A program made the translations under genes and the position numbers. From an uncultured Prevotellaceae bacterium (GTDB lineage Bacteria; Bacteroidota; Bacteroidia; Bacteroidales; Bacteroidaceae), in contig CACXVS010000009.1 of the NCBI GenBank assembly GCA_902771155.1, positions 1 through 64,000 on the forward strand: 64,000 nucleotides of DNA, read 5' to 3'. Shown piece by piece: positions 17,562 through 26,478 of this stretch (position 1 is the stretch's first letter; each line of letters opens with the position of its first letter). The notes beneath the pieces were generated by a model. The model was not told the DNA's origin. It did not search any database and saw only the letters and a program-made list of their open reading frames with translations.

Positions 17562-18856
17562 AATACCTGGTTCTCCGTAGGATATTCGTACCAGTCAAGG
17601 GCTCTGTTGCGATCCATCGCCCATTCACCAAATGAGTGGCCATAGGTTTGATAGGCTCCAAACGTATGCACCTCTCTCATAATAAAGCCAATGTTAATAC
17701 CCTCTAATGGCCAGCGGAAGTCGTCCTTTGGCATGCAGAGTGCCCAAGGCAAACTCTTAATTCTTGAGGGAGAATAGTTGAAGAGAACCTGGGCATTGCG
17801 GAAGGCATATTGATGCACTTCAAAAACGCCACTATTAAACTCCTCCATGATAAACGGATCGACCTTCTCCATCGAGAAGTCGTTCAGACCGTCCGATTTC
17901 TTAAAGGTAACGACATAGGTAATGGTGCGAGGAACAAACTGCGCATATTCATCGCCAACGCTTCTCGACACATTATATTGCTTACGCTTCATCATACCGA
18001 AGTTCTCCTCCAGCAAGTCGCCAGTAGCCCAGTGGGCATCTCCAAACAGGTTGAGCACTGCCTCGCCATGACGACCTGTAGATAGGAACGACTCATAGAA
18101 CGACTTTTTGTCACTTCTGACCACCGTCTTGATCTGGTCTGGAAGCTCTTGGCCGTTCGTCCTGTTAAACGATAGGCTATCCACCGTCCATACGCTTTCG
18201 ATATCGCTGGCCTTAAAGCCCACCAGTCGGATAGCGGCAGCAATCTGCTTTTTTCCTCCCACAGCTGCCAGCTGCACTTCAAACCGCATCTCGCGCTCTC
18301 CAGTCCGCCCTTGCGACACCCGCAGCACCACATCGTTATAGTCAAAATCGCCAGGAGCAGGAAAATCCTCCTCGAAACCATAGGTATAGAGCATCGGCCT
18401 CGGCTCATACGACACCTTCTCGTGATCCACAATCAGGTTGTCGAAACCAATCACCGACTCTGTATCGGGGTAAAACTGCACGATGCTGTAATTCCCTGTG
18501 CTATCAACCAAAGCCGCATAGAGTGTCGAGAAGGTGCTAGGATAGGTCAGTGCCATAGGGAACCGCTTACCAGCAGAACCCCATGCCTCGCCCACCACCT
18601 GAGCCTTGCCGCTCTCTCTGGGGTTGGCCGTCAGTATCTTTACGACCTGCACACCACCCGTATCAGGCGCCTGTATCAGAATCGTCTTCGACTTGGTGAG
18701 AATCCATGTATGATTCGCATCGATCGAATCCACAGGCGAAACACTATCTATATATTCCTGGTGTTTTTTTTCGTCATACATATCACGTTTGCATGACATA
18801 TTCATGCCAATCATGATCGAGATGGCAACCAACGCTGCCCACTGAAGATGTTTCAT
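17558..18856 (-). CDS. LruC-domain lipoprotein, short form
   Basis: A 432-residue predicted lipoprotein (lipobox at Cys22, CKRDMYDE). Its order of parts parallels the convergent neighbour: short helix with DANHTWIL, then a beta domain ending in LYAALVDSTGNYSIVQF, then the LruC-type core with FEEDFPAPGDFDYNDVVLRV near residue 160-180, followed by IRLVGFKASDIESVWTVD. It lacks the beta-helix-like insertion, so it looks like the minimal form of the architecture. The acidic DFDYND segment suggests calcium binding; this is inferred from family resemblance. Transcribed divergently from the gene at 19041. Confidence 0.8.
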   Translation of the reverse strand: MKHLQWAALVAISIMIGMNMSCKRDMYDEKKHQEYIDSVSPVDSIDANHTWILTKSKTILIQAPDTGGVQVVKILTANPRESGKAQVVGEAWGSAGKRFPMALTYPSTFSTLYAALVDSTGNYSIVQFYPDTESVIGFDNLIVDHEKVSYEPRPMLYTYGFEEDFPAPGDFDYNDVVLRVSQGRTGEREMRFEVQLAAVGGKKQIAAAIRLVGFKASDIESVWTVDSLSFNRTNGQELPDQIKTVVRSDKKSFYESFLSTGRHGEAVLNLFGDAHWATGDLLEENFGMMKRKQYNVSRSVGDEYAQFVPRTITYVVTFKKSDGLNDFSMEKVDPFIMEEFNSGVFEVHQYAFRNAQVLFNYSPSRIKSLPWALCMPKDDFRWPLEGINIGFIMREVHTFGAYQTYGHSFGEWAMDRNRALDWYEYPTENQVF

Positions 18857-18881
18857 ACGTATTTTCTTTAATATTTTGCGC

Positions 18882-18889
18882 CAAAATTA
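18882..18889 (-). promoter_or_regulatory. -7 element of the short LruC lipoprotein gene
   Basis: TAATTTTG on the minus strand fits TAnnTTTG and lies about 25 bases before the ATG. A TTTG is present upstream but at shorter than usual spacing (14 bases). Confidence 0.45.
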
Positions 18890-18975
18890 CAAATTTTTCT
18901 GGACAAACACATCATGAAATGCATGGTTTTACAGAATTTAACATGAATTTTGGTGTAAATTCCCAATAATTTGCT

Positions 18976-18983
18976 TAAATTTG
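18976..18983 (+). promoter_or_regulatory. -7 element before the 19041 lipoprotein gene
   Basis: TAAATTTG followed by CAC fits the consensus; a TTTG box lies at 18949-18952, with a slightly long 23-base spacer. The leader would be about 50 bases. This element rules out an upstream in-frame ATG at 18981 as the start. Confidence 0.55.
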
Positions 18984-19040
18984 CACCCAAATCGATTTAG
19001 TTTATTAAGTTACGTAACATTCTATTTAATTATTATTGCA

Positions 19041-21281
19041 ATGAAAAGGTATTTGATTAAAGGATTATTGGCTCTAGTTGTAGGAGGCTTTGCAGCCAGT
19101 TGTGCTGATCACGACGTGGACTATGTTCCCATTGAGCAGCAGAAAGCAACAGCCTACGCAGAGGCATTTAAAGATTTGATTGGTGGTGAAGTAGCTCCTA
19201 ACCACGATTGGGGATTTACCCAGAGCCCCCTCTATGATGAAAACGAGATTGCTCAGGCTCGTGCCAACACCCGTAACAATGGCCAGGATGGTGCCATTAA
19301 CGTAAATGGTAATATGTGGACTGAATGTCCTGGTGTTAGAGTTGATAACAATGAGGAGGTAAACGCCATTTTTAATTATGTAAACTACACTCTTGCTGAG
19401 ATGGATCGAATTGGCCACTTGTATGGTACCAGGGCTCCACAGAATCTGAATGGATATTTTGTAACTCAGGTAAGAAGTGGTAATAATAACTATACTGACA
19501 ATACCTACCCTCTTACATATAAACAAGATGGTGGTCAACTTACAAATGTTGGTCAGTATATGAACCATCTTCAGATTGCATTCAATCAGAATCCCATTTC
19601 CGGTTGGGAGCACATCAACAATTTCAATGCCAGTGCCAATATTGATTGGGGTAATCCGCAATCTGCTGCAAATGGTAACACAAAGGTTGAAAATAAGGGC
19701 GCTTTTGACTTCGCTTATCATAATTCATATGATGATCAATACCATAATAAGTGGATTCTTGTTGACGGTGCAAACATCTCAAGCGATCCCTATTATGCAA
19801 ACTTCTACTATGTATGTTTCGACTTTGAGAGTAAACCAAAAGGAAACACGACATTCTACAAATACACAGATAGTAATGGCCAAAGCCAAAATGGCGAATT
19901 GAGTGGTACATATTTCACAAATGAGGAATTGGCTGCAGAACTTGCAAAACAAGGTATAACCAATCAAAAAGATATAAATATTTATCGTTATATGCACGGT
20001 GACAAGATGGTCGCCGGCGACAACAAATATACCGACTGGATTATCCGTATCACTAAGGGTGCCTCTGGTGGAGGTCAAAGTAGCAGTGAAATCACAAATA
20101 AAGTTGATCGCATAGAGAAACATAAGATGGTTGCTCAGGGCCGCGTGTTCTGTGAGGACCTTGGTACAAACGCCCAAAGAATGACAAAATCGGATATCGA
20201 CTTCAACGATGCTGTATTCGATGCCAAGATTTGGAGACTCGGCCAGTATGATCTTCCCTATGTAAACGGGGTTGCGGTTCCAGGCGATAAACCTTATATA
20301 ACAGGGGTTTACCCCAATGGTATCGACTTTAATGGTGACGAAGTTGGAACATTCAAATATGTGGCAGAGATCCGTTTGTTAGCAGCAGGTGGCACTATTC
20401 CGTTGAATATTGGCGGAACATGCCCTGGTCATTTCGAGATTCACGATAAATTCGGAACTGGCAATAACAGGACGATACCCCACACAACGATTATCAACAC
20501 TGTGGGCGCACCCTCACAAGAGTATTTCTCAACTAACGTGAGAACTGATGTTTGCAATGCCGTCACGGCCGAGATTGACATTACCAGTCTTGTTAAAGCT
20601 AAGATAAAGGAAGAGCTTGGTAAAGGTGTTACGCTAGAAAATATAAAAATCGGACTCGACATCATTCCTATTGAGGTTCTGTGGGTTCGTGAAGACGGAG
20701 GCGAAGCCGTTGGAGAAATAAGTGCAGAGTATGGTAAGGTTCCACAGAAATTGTGCGTTGACCTTGGTACTCAATGGATTTATGAGCGCGTTCCTATTAC
20801 AGATGCTTATGGAGACTTTGACAGCTACGCAAAAACAAAAGCGCCAGAATTCTGGAAAACAGATAATATCGACAGGAACCTCCTTTATCCTAACAACCCA
20901 GAAGGTATGACTGCATCTGAAACCTACACAGAGGTTAAAATACCAGGCACACCAACCACTACAACCACAACAGAGACTGTGCTGTGGGAGGGTTCGCAGG
21001 AGTATTCCAGTAACTCTCAGAACAATATTCCATTATATAATACCACATTAAGTGCAGGCAACAAGTTACGCATTTACGGTAGTGGAAATGGAGATATCAC
21101 CATTAACAACTCCAATTCTCAGGTTATTATTAGTCAGAACCTGAACTTCAGTGGTGGATATGTCGATATTAATCTTGACGCAACTCAGGCCACAGAATTG
21201 TCAAATGGCCCAACGTTGTTGGTTAGTGGATCGAATTTCACAATTACGAAGCTTTCAAAGCTTGTTATTACGACAAGATGA
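19041..21281 (+). CDS. LruC/DUF4842-like lipoprotein, array member 1
   Basis: A 746-residue predicted lipoprotein (MKRYLIKGLLALVVGGFAAS with lipobox Cys). The start at 19041 gives a normal signal sequence; an upstream in-frame ATG would overlap the promoter. Residues about 20-55 carry the array signature AYAEAFKDLIGG and NHDWGF. Residues about 70-340 are nearly identical at DNA level to the next gene. The LruC/DUF4842-type core has DIDFNDAVFDAK near residue 385 and a long insert, then IRLLAAGGTIPLNIGG and FEIHDKFG. Unlike the later array genes it lacks the WCDERQDID ending and instead has an extra Thr/Ser/Asn-rich beta tail from about residue 635. Codon use is visibly more AT-rich than in the housekeeping genes. 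Function unknown; cell-surface location inferred. Confidence 0.8.
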   Translation: MKRYLIKGLLALVVGGFAASCADHDVDYVPIEQQKATAYAEAFKDLIGGEVAPNHDWGFTQSPLYDENEIAQARANTRNNGQDGAINVNGNMWTECPGVRVDNNEEVNAIFNYVNYTLAEMDRIGHLYGTRAPQNLNGYFVTQVRSGNNNYTDNTYPLTYKQDGGQLTNVGQYMNHLQIAFNQNPISGWEHINNFNASANIDWGNPQSAANGNTKVENKGAFDFAYHNSYDDQYHNKWILVDGANISSDPYYANFYYVCFDFESKPKGNTTFYKYTDSNGQSQNGELSGTYFTNEELAAELAKQGITNQKDINIYRYMHGDKMVAGDNKYTDWIIRITKGASGGGQSSSEITNKVDRIEKHKMVAQGRVFCEDLGTNAQRMTKSDIDFNDAVFDAKIWRLGQYDLPYVNGVAVPGDKPYITGVYPNGIDFNGDEVGTFKYVAEIRLLAAGGTIPLNIGGTCPGHFEIHDKFGTGNNRTIPHTTIINTVGAPSQEYFSTNVRTDVCNAVTAEIDITSLVKAKIKEELGKGVTLENIKIGLDIIPIEVLWVREDGGEAVGEISAEYGKVPQKLCVDLGTQWIYERVPITDAYGDFDSYAKTKAPEFWKTDNIDRNLLYPNNPEGMTASETYTEVKIPGTPTTTTTTETVLWEGSQEYSSNSQNNIPLYNTTLSAGNKLRIYGSGNGDITINNSNSQVIISQNLNFSGGYVDINLDATQATELSNGPTLLVSGSNFTITKLSKLVITTR
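19254..20061 (+). repeat. Copy 1 of an 0.8-kb coding block shared by two array genes
   Basis: Nearly identical to 21788-22594, including a perfect 99-base run (19497-19595 against 22019-22117). The sequences on either side diverge abruptly, so only the middle of the genes is shared. Confidence 0.88.
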
Positions 21282-21310
21282 TGATTTCATCATAATACAT
21301 TCATTGCAAA

Positions 21311-21347
21311 AAGGGGCGCCTGCGCGAGCAGATGCCCCTTATTTTTC
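21311..21347 (+). terminator. Intrinsic terminator after array gene 1
   Basis: AAGGGGC and GCCCCTT close a hairpin whose top is CTGC-GCGA-GCAG, followed by ATTTTTCT. The GCGA loop is a GNRA tetraloop and the closing CTGC/GCAG recurs in the other array terminators. Confidence 0.88.
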
Positions 21348-21468
21348 TAAAAAACCAGTAGCTGAGCCCTAAGTGAAGGCGAACTTTGCAAAAATTATCA
21401 TTTTATATACGAAATGTAGCAAAATACCAATGTTTGTGCAATCGTTAACATTATTTAACCAAATTATT

Positions 21469-21500
21469 TTTGTTACCTATTATATTTATTCGTATCTTTG
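21469..21500 (+). promoter_or_regulatory. Promoter of array gene 2
   Basis: TTTG at 21469-21472, a 20-base spacer and TATCTTTG at 21493-21500 followed by CAGCAC. The leader to the ATG at 21581 is about 75 bases and AT-rich, with an AAGGAGG run at 21515-21521 that is too far upstream to act as a normal ribosome site. Confidence 0.75.
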
Positions 21501-21580
21501 CAGCACTTTTCCCAAGGAGGATAAGAAATCGATAACATATTAAAATATTAGATAACCAAATTATTAACATTAAAAACTTT

Positions 21581-23175
21581 ATGAAAATGAAGAAGTATTT
21601 GATGAGTGGAATTGCAGCAATCGCAGTATGCGCTGCTTTCACAAGTTGCTCAAAGGAGAATCTCTACGACGAGAATCAAATTCAGCAGAATGCCGAGCTG
21701 GCTGTTTACAACAATTACAACGAGGCCTTCATTAAGACGTTCGGCAAACCAGCCGCTAACCACCAATGGGGTTTCATCAATTATGCGCAGGCTCGCACCC
21801 GTAACAATGGCCAGGATGGTGCCATTAACGTAAATGGTAATATGTGGACTGAATGTCCTGGTGTTAGGGTTAACGAGGAGGTTGACGCCATTTTTAATTA
21901 TGTGAAGAATGGAACCGAGTGGATGACTCAAAACAGTAAGCCATTCTCAACTAAAGCACCAAAGAATCTGAATGGATATTTTGTAACCCAGGTAAGAAGT
22001 GGTAACAATAACTATGCCGACAATACCTACCCTCTTACATATAAACAAGATGGTGGTCAACTTACAAATGTTGGTCAGTATATGAACCATCTTCAGATTG
22101 CATTCAATCAGAATCCCCTGGTTGGGAGCACATCAACAACTTCAATGCCAGTGCAAATATAAATTGGAGCAATCCTGAATCTGCTGAAAAAGGAAATACA
22201 AAGGTTGAAGCAAATAATGAAAGACCAAAGGGAGCTAATGACTTCGCTTATCATAGTTCATATGATGATCAGTACCACAATAAGTGGATCCTAGTTGATG
22301 GTGCAAACATCTCAAGCGACCCCTATTATGCAGACTTCTACTATGTATGTTTCGACTTTGAAAGTGTACCAAAAGGAAACAGTACATTCTACAAATACAC
22401 AGATAGTAATGGCCAAAGCCAACAAAGCGAATTGGCAGGTACATATTTCACAAATGAGGAATTGGCTGCAGAACTTGTAAAACAAGGCATAACCGATCGA
22501 AAAGATATTAATATTTATCGTTATTTGAACGGTGACAAGATGGTCAAGGGTGACAACAAATATACTGACTGGATTATCCGTATTACAAAGGGTGAGCCTG
22601 AGGTCATTCCTTCTGAGTGGGATCTCCGTATTATCGCTGAGGACCTGAACGCTACTGCAACTGAGGGTGAGCCTGAGAATTCAGACTGGGACTTCAACGA
22701 TGTTGTTCTCGACGTGAAGTTCCTTGATGGAACAGATAAAGTAAGAATTCGTGTTACAGCTGCAGGTGCTACACTGCCTATCCGTATCAACGGTGAGGAT
22801 GCTCTTGAGGTTCACGGACTGTATGGTCAGGATACCAACATCATGATCAATACTGGAGCTGCCGCAGCTGGATATCCGAATCAGGCATACGAAGAAAAGT
22901 ATCCTGCAAGTGCTACTTTCGAGCGTACTATTTCTGGTGTAGATGCTGATTTTGGTCAGAGTATCAAGATTGAGGTTAAGAAGACTGTTAATGGAGTAGA
23001 AGGTTGGTATGAGTTGACAGCTAGGGCTGGACAACCCGCTTCTAAGATGGGTGTTATGCCTGACTTCGATTACTGCACAGAACGTCAGGATATCCAAGGC
23101 AGATATTCTAACTTCGTAGCATGGATTAATACTCAACAGCCTAAATATTGGTGGCGTAATACCACAAATGAATAA
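21581..23175 (+). pseudogene. LruC/DUF4842-like lipoprotein, array member 2, frameshifted
   Basis: Two frames together encode one array-type lipoprotein. The first (21581-22162) has the signal sequence, lipobox (FTSCSKEN) and the NEAFIKTFGKPAANHQWGF signature. After position 22117 the homologous sequence continues in another frame, open without stops from GGTTGGGAGCAC at 22120 through 23175, and holds SDWDFNDVVLDVK, IRVTAAGATLPIRING and the FDYCTERQDI ending. Compared with the gene at 19041, six bases (ATTTCC) are replaced by two (CT), a net loss of 4 bases. Without the shift the product would be about 532 residues. The rest is intact, so the break is recent, or it is a sequencing or assembly error. 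Confidence 0.82.
21788..22594 (+). repeat. Copy 2 of the 0.8-kb coding block
   Basis: Partner of 19254-20061. It contains the 4-base deletion at 22117-22120 and one short region (about 21890-21965) where the copies differ strongly, as expected from patchy gene conversion. Confidence 0.88.
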
Positions 23176-23214
23176 GTAGACACATCAAATACTTAAATAG
23201 CTAAATTAGGGAAG

Positions 23215-23250
23215 TGGCTTCTGCGTGAGCAGGGGCCATTTCTTTATTTT
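23215..23250 (+). terminator. Terminator after array gene 2
   Basis: TGGCTTCTGC (23215-23224), GTGA loop, GCAGGGGCCA (23229-23238), then a T-rich stretch. It is preceded by ATCAAATACTTAAATA, which recurs in the copies at 23348 and, less perfectly, 26450. Confidence 0.85.
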
Positions 23251-23300
23251 TGTTAAAATCCGATTTTTTGGGGATGAATACCGGCAATTTGTCGAAATTA

Positions 23301-23411
23301 GTTGGAAGCTATTGTTTTTTTTCTTACCTTTGCACTCGAATAGAAACATCAAATACTTAAATAACTAAATTGAAGGGGGCTTCTGCGTGAGCAGAGGCCT
23401 TTTCCTTTTTT
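23301..23411 (+). other. Promoter joined directly to an array-type 3' end (gene remnant or small RNA)
   Basis: A promoter (GTTG at 23301-23304, 20-base spacer, TACCTTTG at 23325-23332) is followed not by a gene but, within 15 bases, by a copy of the array 3' untranslated region (ATCAAATACTTAAATA at 23348-23363) and terminator. The predicted transcript runs from about 23338 to 23411, roughly 75 bases, with no coding potential. Either a whole array gene was deleted between its promoter and terminator, or this is a small RNA. The similarity to the 3' end of array gene 2 favours a remnant. Confidence 0.6.
23378..23411 (+). terminator. Terminator of the remnant/small RNA unit
   Basis: GGCTTCTGC (23378-23386), GTGA loop, GCAGAGGCC (23391-23399), then TTTTCCTTTTTTT. 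Same loop and closing stem as the terminator 160 bases upstream. Confidence 0.87.
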
Positions 23412-23980
23412 TGTGGATCATCGTTTATTATTATTAGGATGTTTATGTCAGTGCGCCTTAGGGCGCACTCGAGTGCGTCCACGTACGAACTCCAGTGCGT
23501 TGGTAGGCGCACTCTGTCCAAGTAGGGAACCCCTTAACCCGACATCGCCTGTTTTCAAATTAGTTTTTCAGCTTTTCATGTAAACATATACCCCTACCCC
23601 TCTGTAACCTCGATATACAAAGACTTTCAGCTAAGGTATATGTTGGTTCATCATATACCTATCATGTACCTAACATGTACCCCAACATGTACTTGCGGCA
23701 ATGGAGGTATATGATGAGGTATATGATGGGTATATGTTAGGTACATGTTTAGAAACATATACCTGTATTAAACACACTATGTATCAATAACTTAGACTGC
23801 CTTGAGGTATATGTTTGCCTAAAAACGCTGCGTACATGATATAATAAGGGCTGCTTATTGCACAATAAGGAACGCTTATTTCAGGATAATGGCAGCTTAT
23901 TATCGAATAACAGCCGAGTATCTTCGTACAAATCGGGGCTTTGTTGCGACAAAATGAGACTATTTAAGATTTTTTTAGAA
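23412..23980. repeat. Gene-free spacer rich in short inverted and direct repeats
   Basis: No credible gene is seen in this 0.6-kb stretch. It has three repeat zones. At 23450-23513, AGTGCGCC/GGCGCACT pairs form two hairpins. At 23585-23813, twelve copies of CATRTACC or its complement GGTAYATG occur in both orientations, spaced mostly 11-12 bases, so that 23650-23692 can fold on 23705-23750. At about 23845-23930, CTTATT/AATAAG hairpins occur. It lies between the array remnant and array gene 3. Confidence 0.85.
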
Positions 23981-23986
23981 AAATCG

Positions 23987-24017
23987 TTTGTTCATACGCA
24001 GAAATTTCGTAACTTTG
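23987..24017 (+). promoter_or_regulatory. Promoter of array gene 3
   Basis: TTTG at 23987-23990, a 19-base spacer and TAACTTTG at 24010-24017 followed by CACC. Leader of about 35 bases. Confidence 0.82.
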
Positions 24018-24056
24018 CACCTTGAAATAATAAACAACTATTAATTTAGGATTAGT

Positions 24057-26426
24057 ATGAAAAAGTATTTGATTACAGGAATGGCCGCAATGATGTTCTG
24101 CGGTGTGTTCACAAGCTGTACTCGCGACCACGATTATGGCGGAGGCAGTGCATCAGCCCCCGTTGAAGAGGCTTATCAGAAGGCATTTATCACTCATTTC
24201 GGCCAGCCCGCTCCCACCCAGACCTGGGGATTTGGCCAGACTGTATCTGGCACCCGTGCCATTGACCCGAATAAGGAGCAGAAAGCTGAGCCTAGAGGTA
24301 ATGAGTGGGCTGCTACATGGAGTGTTCCTGACACTCTGACAGCTGGACAAAAACTCCGTGTACAAAAGTATTTCCAGTATAATCAATATCCTGGCGATAC
24401 CCATGATCCTGACCTCGTAAATTTCTTTGTGCAGCAGGTATATGATGGACACGATGATCCACTAACAAAATACGACCAAACGATTATTAACGATACGCTT
24501 AAGTATTCTACTGAGGAGTATTTGGCTGCTAATGGTAGAACATGGATCCAGAGTGGTGAGCGCATGGATAAACTAACCGCAGGTTCTAACAACATCCATA
24601 TTAACAACTTCAACAATGGTAATTGTGGTGTATATCCCAACGTACTTGACAATGGATACGAGGTGAATGATAATGATGAACACCACCATCCTGACAAGAT
24701 CATGCTGATGTTGAATACCAAGACTGACTGCTTTGGCTATTGGAACTCCGATGGTTCATGTGGTCACAACGATCGTTATCGTCTTGTCAGTGCCCAAGTG
24801 ATTGACGATTGGATTGATAGTCATACAGACTTGGGCTTTGGTCCAAATTATGGAGACCCTGTGGTGGACCGTTGGAATCGTGACTTCATTGGCTTCGATT
24901 TCGATCAGTTGCCAGATTCTGCTTGTTATGCTTATGTCGGCAACGATATCAAAGTAGCAACGGTAAACACTGGTTCTGAAACATTCCAATATGTTTGGGA
25001 CGGCACGAAGGTGATTCCTGTTACTGGAATTGCAGGAGGGCAAGATCAGGATCTCACAAGTCGATTTGTTAACAACGGAAATCCTAGTTTTTGGGGCAAT
25101 GGTGAAAGCTTAAGTGTTAATAATGGAATTATTACCTACAATGCAGTAAAAGACGGTGGTTTAAGTGTTTGGTTTGGAGCAAGCATGGATATGTCTGCAT
25201 ATCCGTCTGTTGTTGTTGAATTTGCCGAGCCTACAAATGTAAAAACAAAGTTGATTGTTCAAACAGGTGATGCCGGTCAAGTATGGGGAACAGTCGCTAA
25301 AAGTGCAGACGCAGGTGTTGACCAGATTGAATTTGTGTTTGTTGAAAATAGCATTTCTGATTGGCATCGTAAAAATGCTATTAGTCAGATAGCCATTCAG
25401 GCAGAAGAAAATACGACCCTTAAAATTAGTCGTATTTATCTGAAAGGTGTAGAGGGAGTTCAGGGCTATGGCACTAATTTGCTTGTTAACGGAAATACTA
25501 TTAAAATTCTTACTGCAGAAACCAATGAATATTGTGGCAACTATAGGAAGAGAATAGAAAATGGTGTTGGCGACTTCAATGAGGAGGACAATACGGCAAC
25601 AGCCAATAATGGTATCTATGGATATCACTCAGATGCAAACTATAAAAACGTCAAATGCCTAAACCTGCCATTCTTTGCCAAGATGTATACCGACGGTTAT
25701 ATGCCTGTTGACACCAAGCAATATCGTGAGTGGGTAAAGATCGGCGGATGCGCTGACGGTTATTACAGCGATTGGATTGTCACTATTGCAAAGGCAAATC
25801 CTAAGGGAGACACACCTCCACCAGTTGTCGTTACAGGCGATTCAATTGTTGTGATTGCTGAGGACTTGACTATTGAGGACGCTATACCCGACTTTGACTT
25901 CAATGATGTGGTATTTAAGGTAAAATGGAACAAGACTGCTAATACCGTAAATGTTGAGTTGCTGGCTGCAGGTGGTACGCTGCCTCTCTATATCGGTGGT
26001 ACAGACGGTGTCTTTACTGATGGAGTAGAAGTTCATGAGAAGTTCTCTGAGGTGAATCCAAACAAGGTTATAACCACAGGTACAATGATTAATACATTTG
26101 CAAATAGGCATAATGAGTATAAGACTCCGACATTCGAAGTAACTAACTTCAACCACTCTGCTACAACCATTGGTGAACTTGCAAACAGCATCAAGGTTGG
26201 TGTCATTAAAAACGGAGAGGTTCACGAGCTTGTAGCTCCCTCTGGCCAGGTGCCCACAAAGGTTGCAGTGAAGCCGGACTTCGTTACATACGGCTGGTGC
26301 GACGAACGTCAGGATATTGACGACAAGTACAAACTCTTTGATGGTACACCCTTGTTCAGAGAATACGTCATTGGCAATATTGGTGATGATTGGTATAGGA
26401 TGATTAAGGATGATATTGATAGATAG
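24057..26426 (+). CDS. LruC/DUF4842-like lipoprotein, array member 3, with sandwich-domain insertion
   Basis: A 789-residue predicted lipoprotein (MKKYLITGMAAMMFCGVFTS, lipobox Cys21). The array signature follows: AYQKAFITHFGQPAPTQTWGF. Residues about 60-330 resemble the shared middle region of the family. Residues about 340-480 look like an inserted galactose-binding-like sandwich (GGLSVWFGASMDMSAYPSVV, ENTTLKISRIYLKGVEG), absent from the other members. The LruC/DUF4842-type core is near residues 600-700 with DFDFNDVVFKV, ELLAAGGTLPLYIGG and VEVHEKF, and the protein ends with the conserved GWCDERQDIDDKYKLF block. The acidic DFDFND probably binds calcium. The insertion suggests a carbohydrate- or ligand-binding role, but that is inference. 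Confidence 0.82.
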   Translation: MKKYLITGMAAMMFCGVFTSCTRDHDYGGGSASAPVEEAYQKAFITHFGQPAPTQTWGFGQTVSGTRAIDPNKEQKAEPRGNEWAATWSVPDTLTAGQKLRVQKYFQYNQYPGDTHDPDLVNFFVQQVYDGHDDPLTKYDQTIINDTLKYSTEEYLAANGRTWIQSGERMDKLTAGSNNIHINNFNNGNCGVYPNVLDNGYEVNDNDEHHHPDKIMLMLNTKTDCFGYWNSDGSCGHNDRYRLVSAQVIDDWIDSHTDLGFGPNYGDPVVDRWNRDFIGFDFDQLPDSACYAYVGNDIKVATVNTGSETFQYVWDGTKVIPVTGIAGGQDQDLTSRFVNNGNPSFWGNGESLSVNNGIITYNAVKDGGLSVWFGASMDMSAYPSVVVEFAEPTNVKTKLIVQTGDAGQVWGTVAKSADAGVDQIEFVFVENSISDWHRKNAISQIAIQAEENTTLKISRIYLKGVEGVQGYGTNLLVNGNTIKILTAETNEYCGNYRKRIENGVGDFNEEDNTATANNGIYGYHSDANYKNVKCLNLPFFAKMYTDGYMPVDTKQYREWVKIGGCADGYYSDWIVTIAKANPKGDTPPPVVVTGDSIVVIAEDLTIEDAIPDFDFNDVVFKVKWNKTANTVNVELLAAGGTLPLYIGGTDGVFTDGVEVHEKFSEVNPNKVITTGTMINTFANRHNEYKTPTFEVTNFNHSATTIGELANSIKVGVIKNGEVHELVAPSGQVPTKVAVKPDFVTYGWCDERQDIDDKYKLFDGTPLFREYVIGNIGDDWYRMIKDDIDR

Positions 26427-26478
26427 CACAAGACCATAAGAATTTATTTCATCAAGTACTTAAATACTAATCCGAGAA

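Noticed and set aside
19074..20177. Open frames antisense to array gene 1
   Set aside because: They arise from the AT-rich Asn/Thr codons of the real gene; low-complexity Ile, Thr and Ser runs without family match.
22110..22125. Programmed ribosomal frameshift in array gene 2
   Set aside because: There is no slippery heptamer or downstream structure that would explain it, and the paralogue shows a simple 4-base difference.
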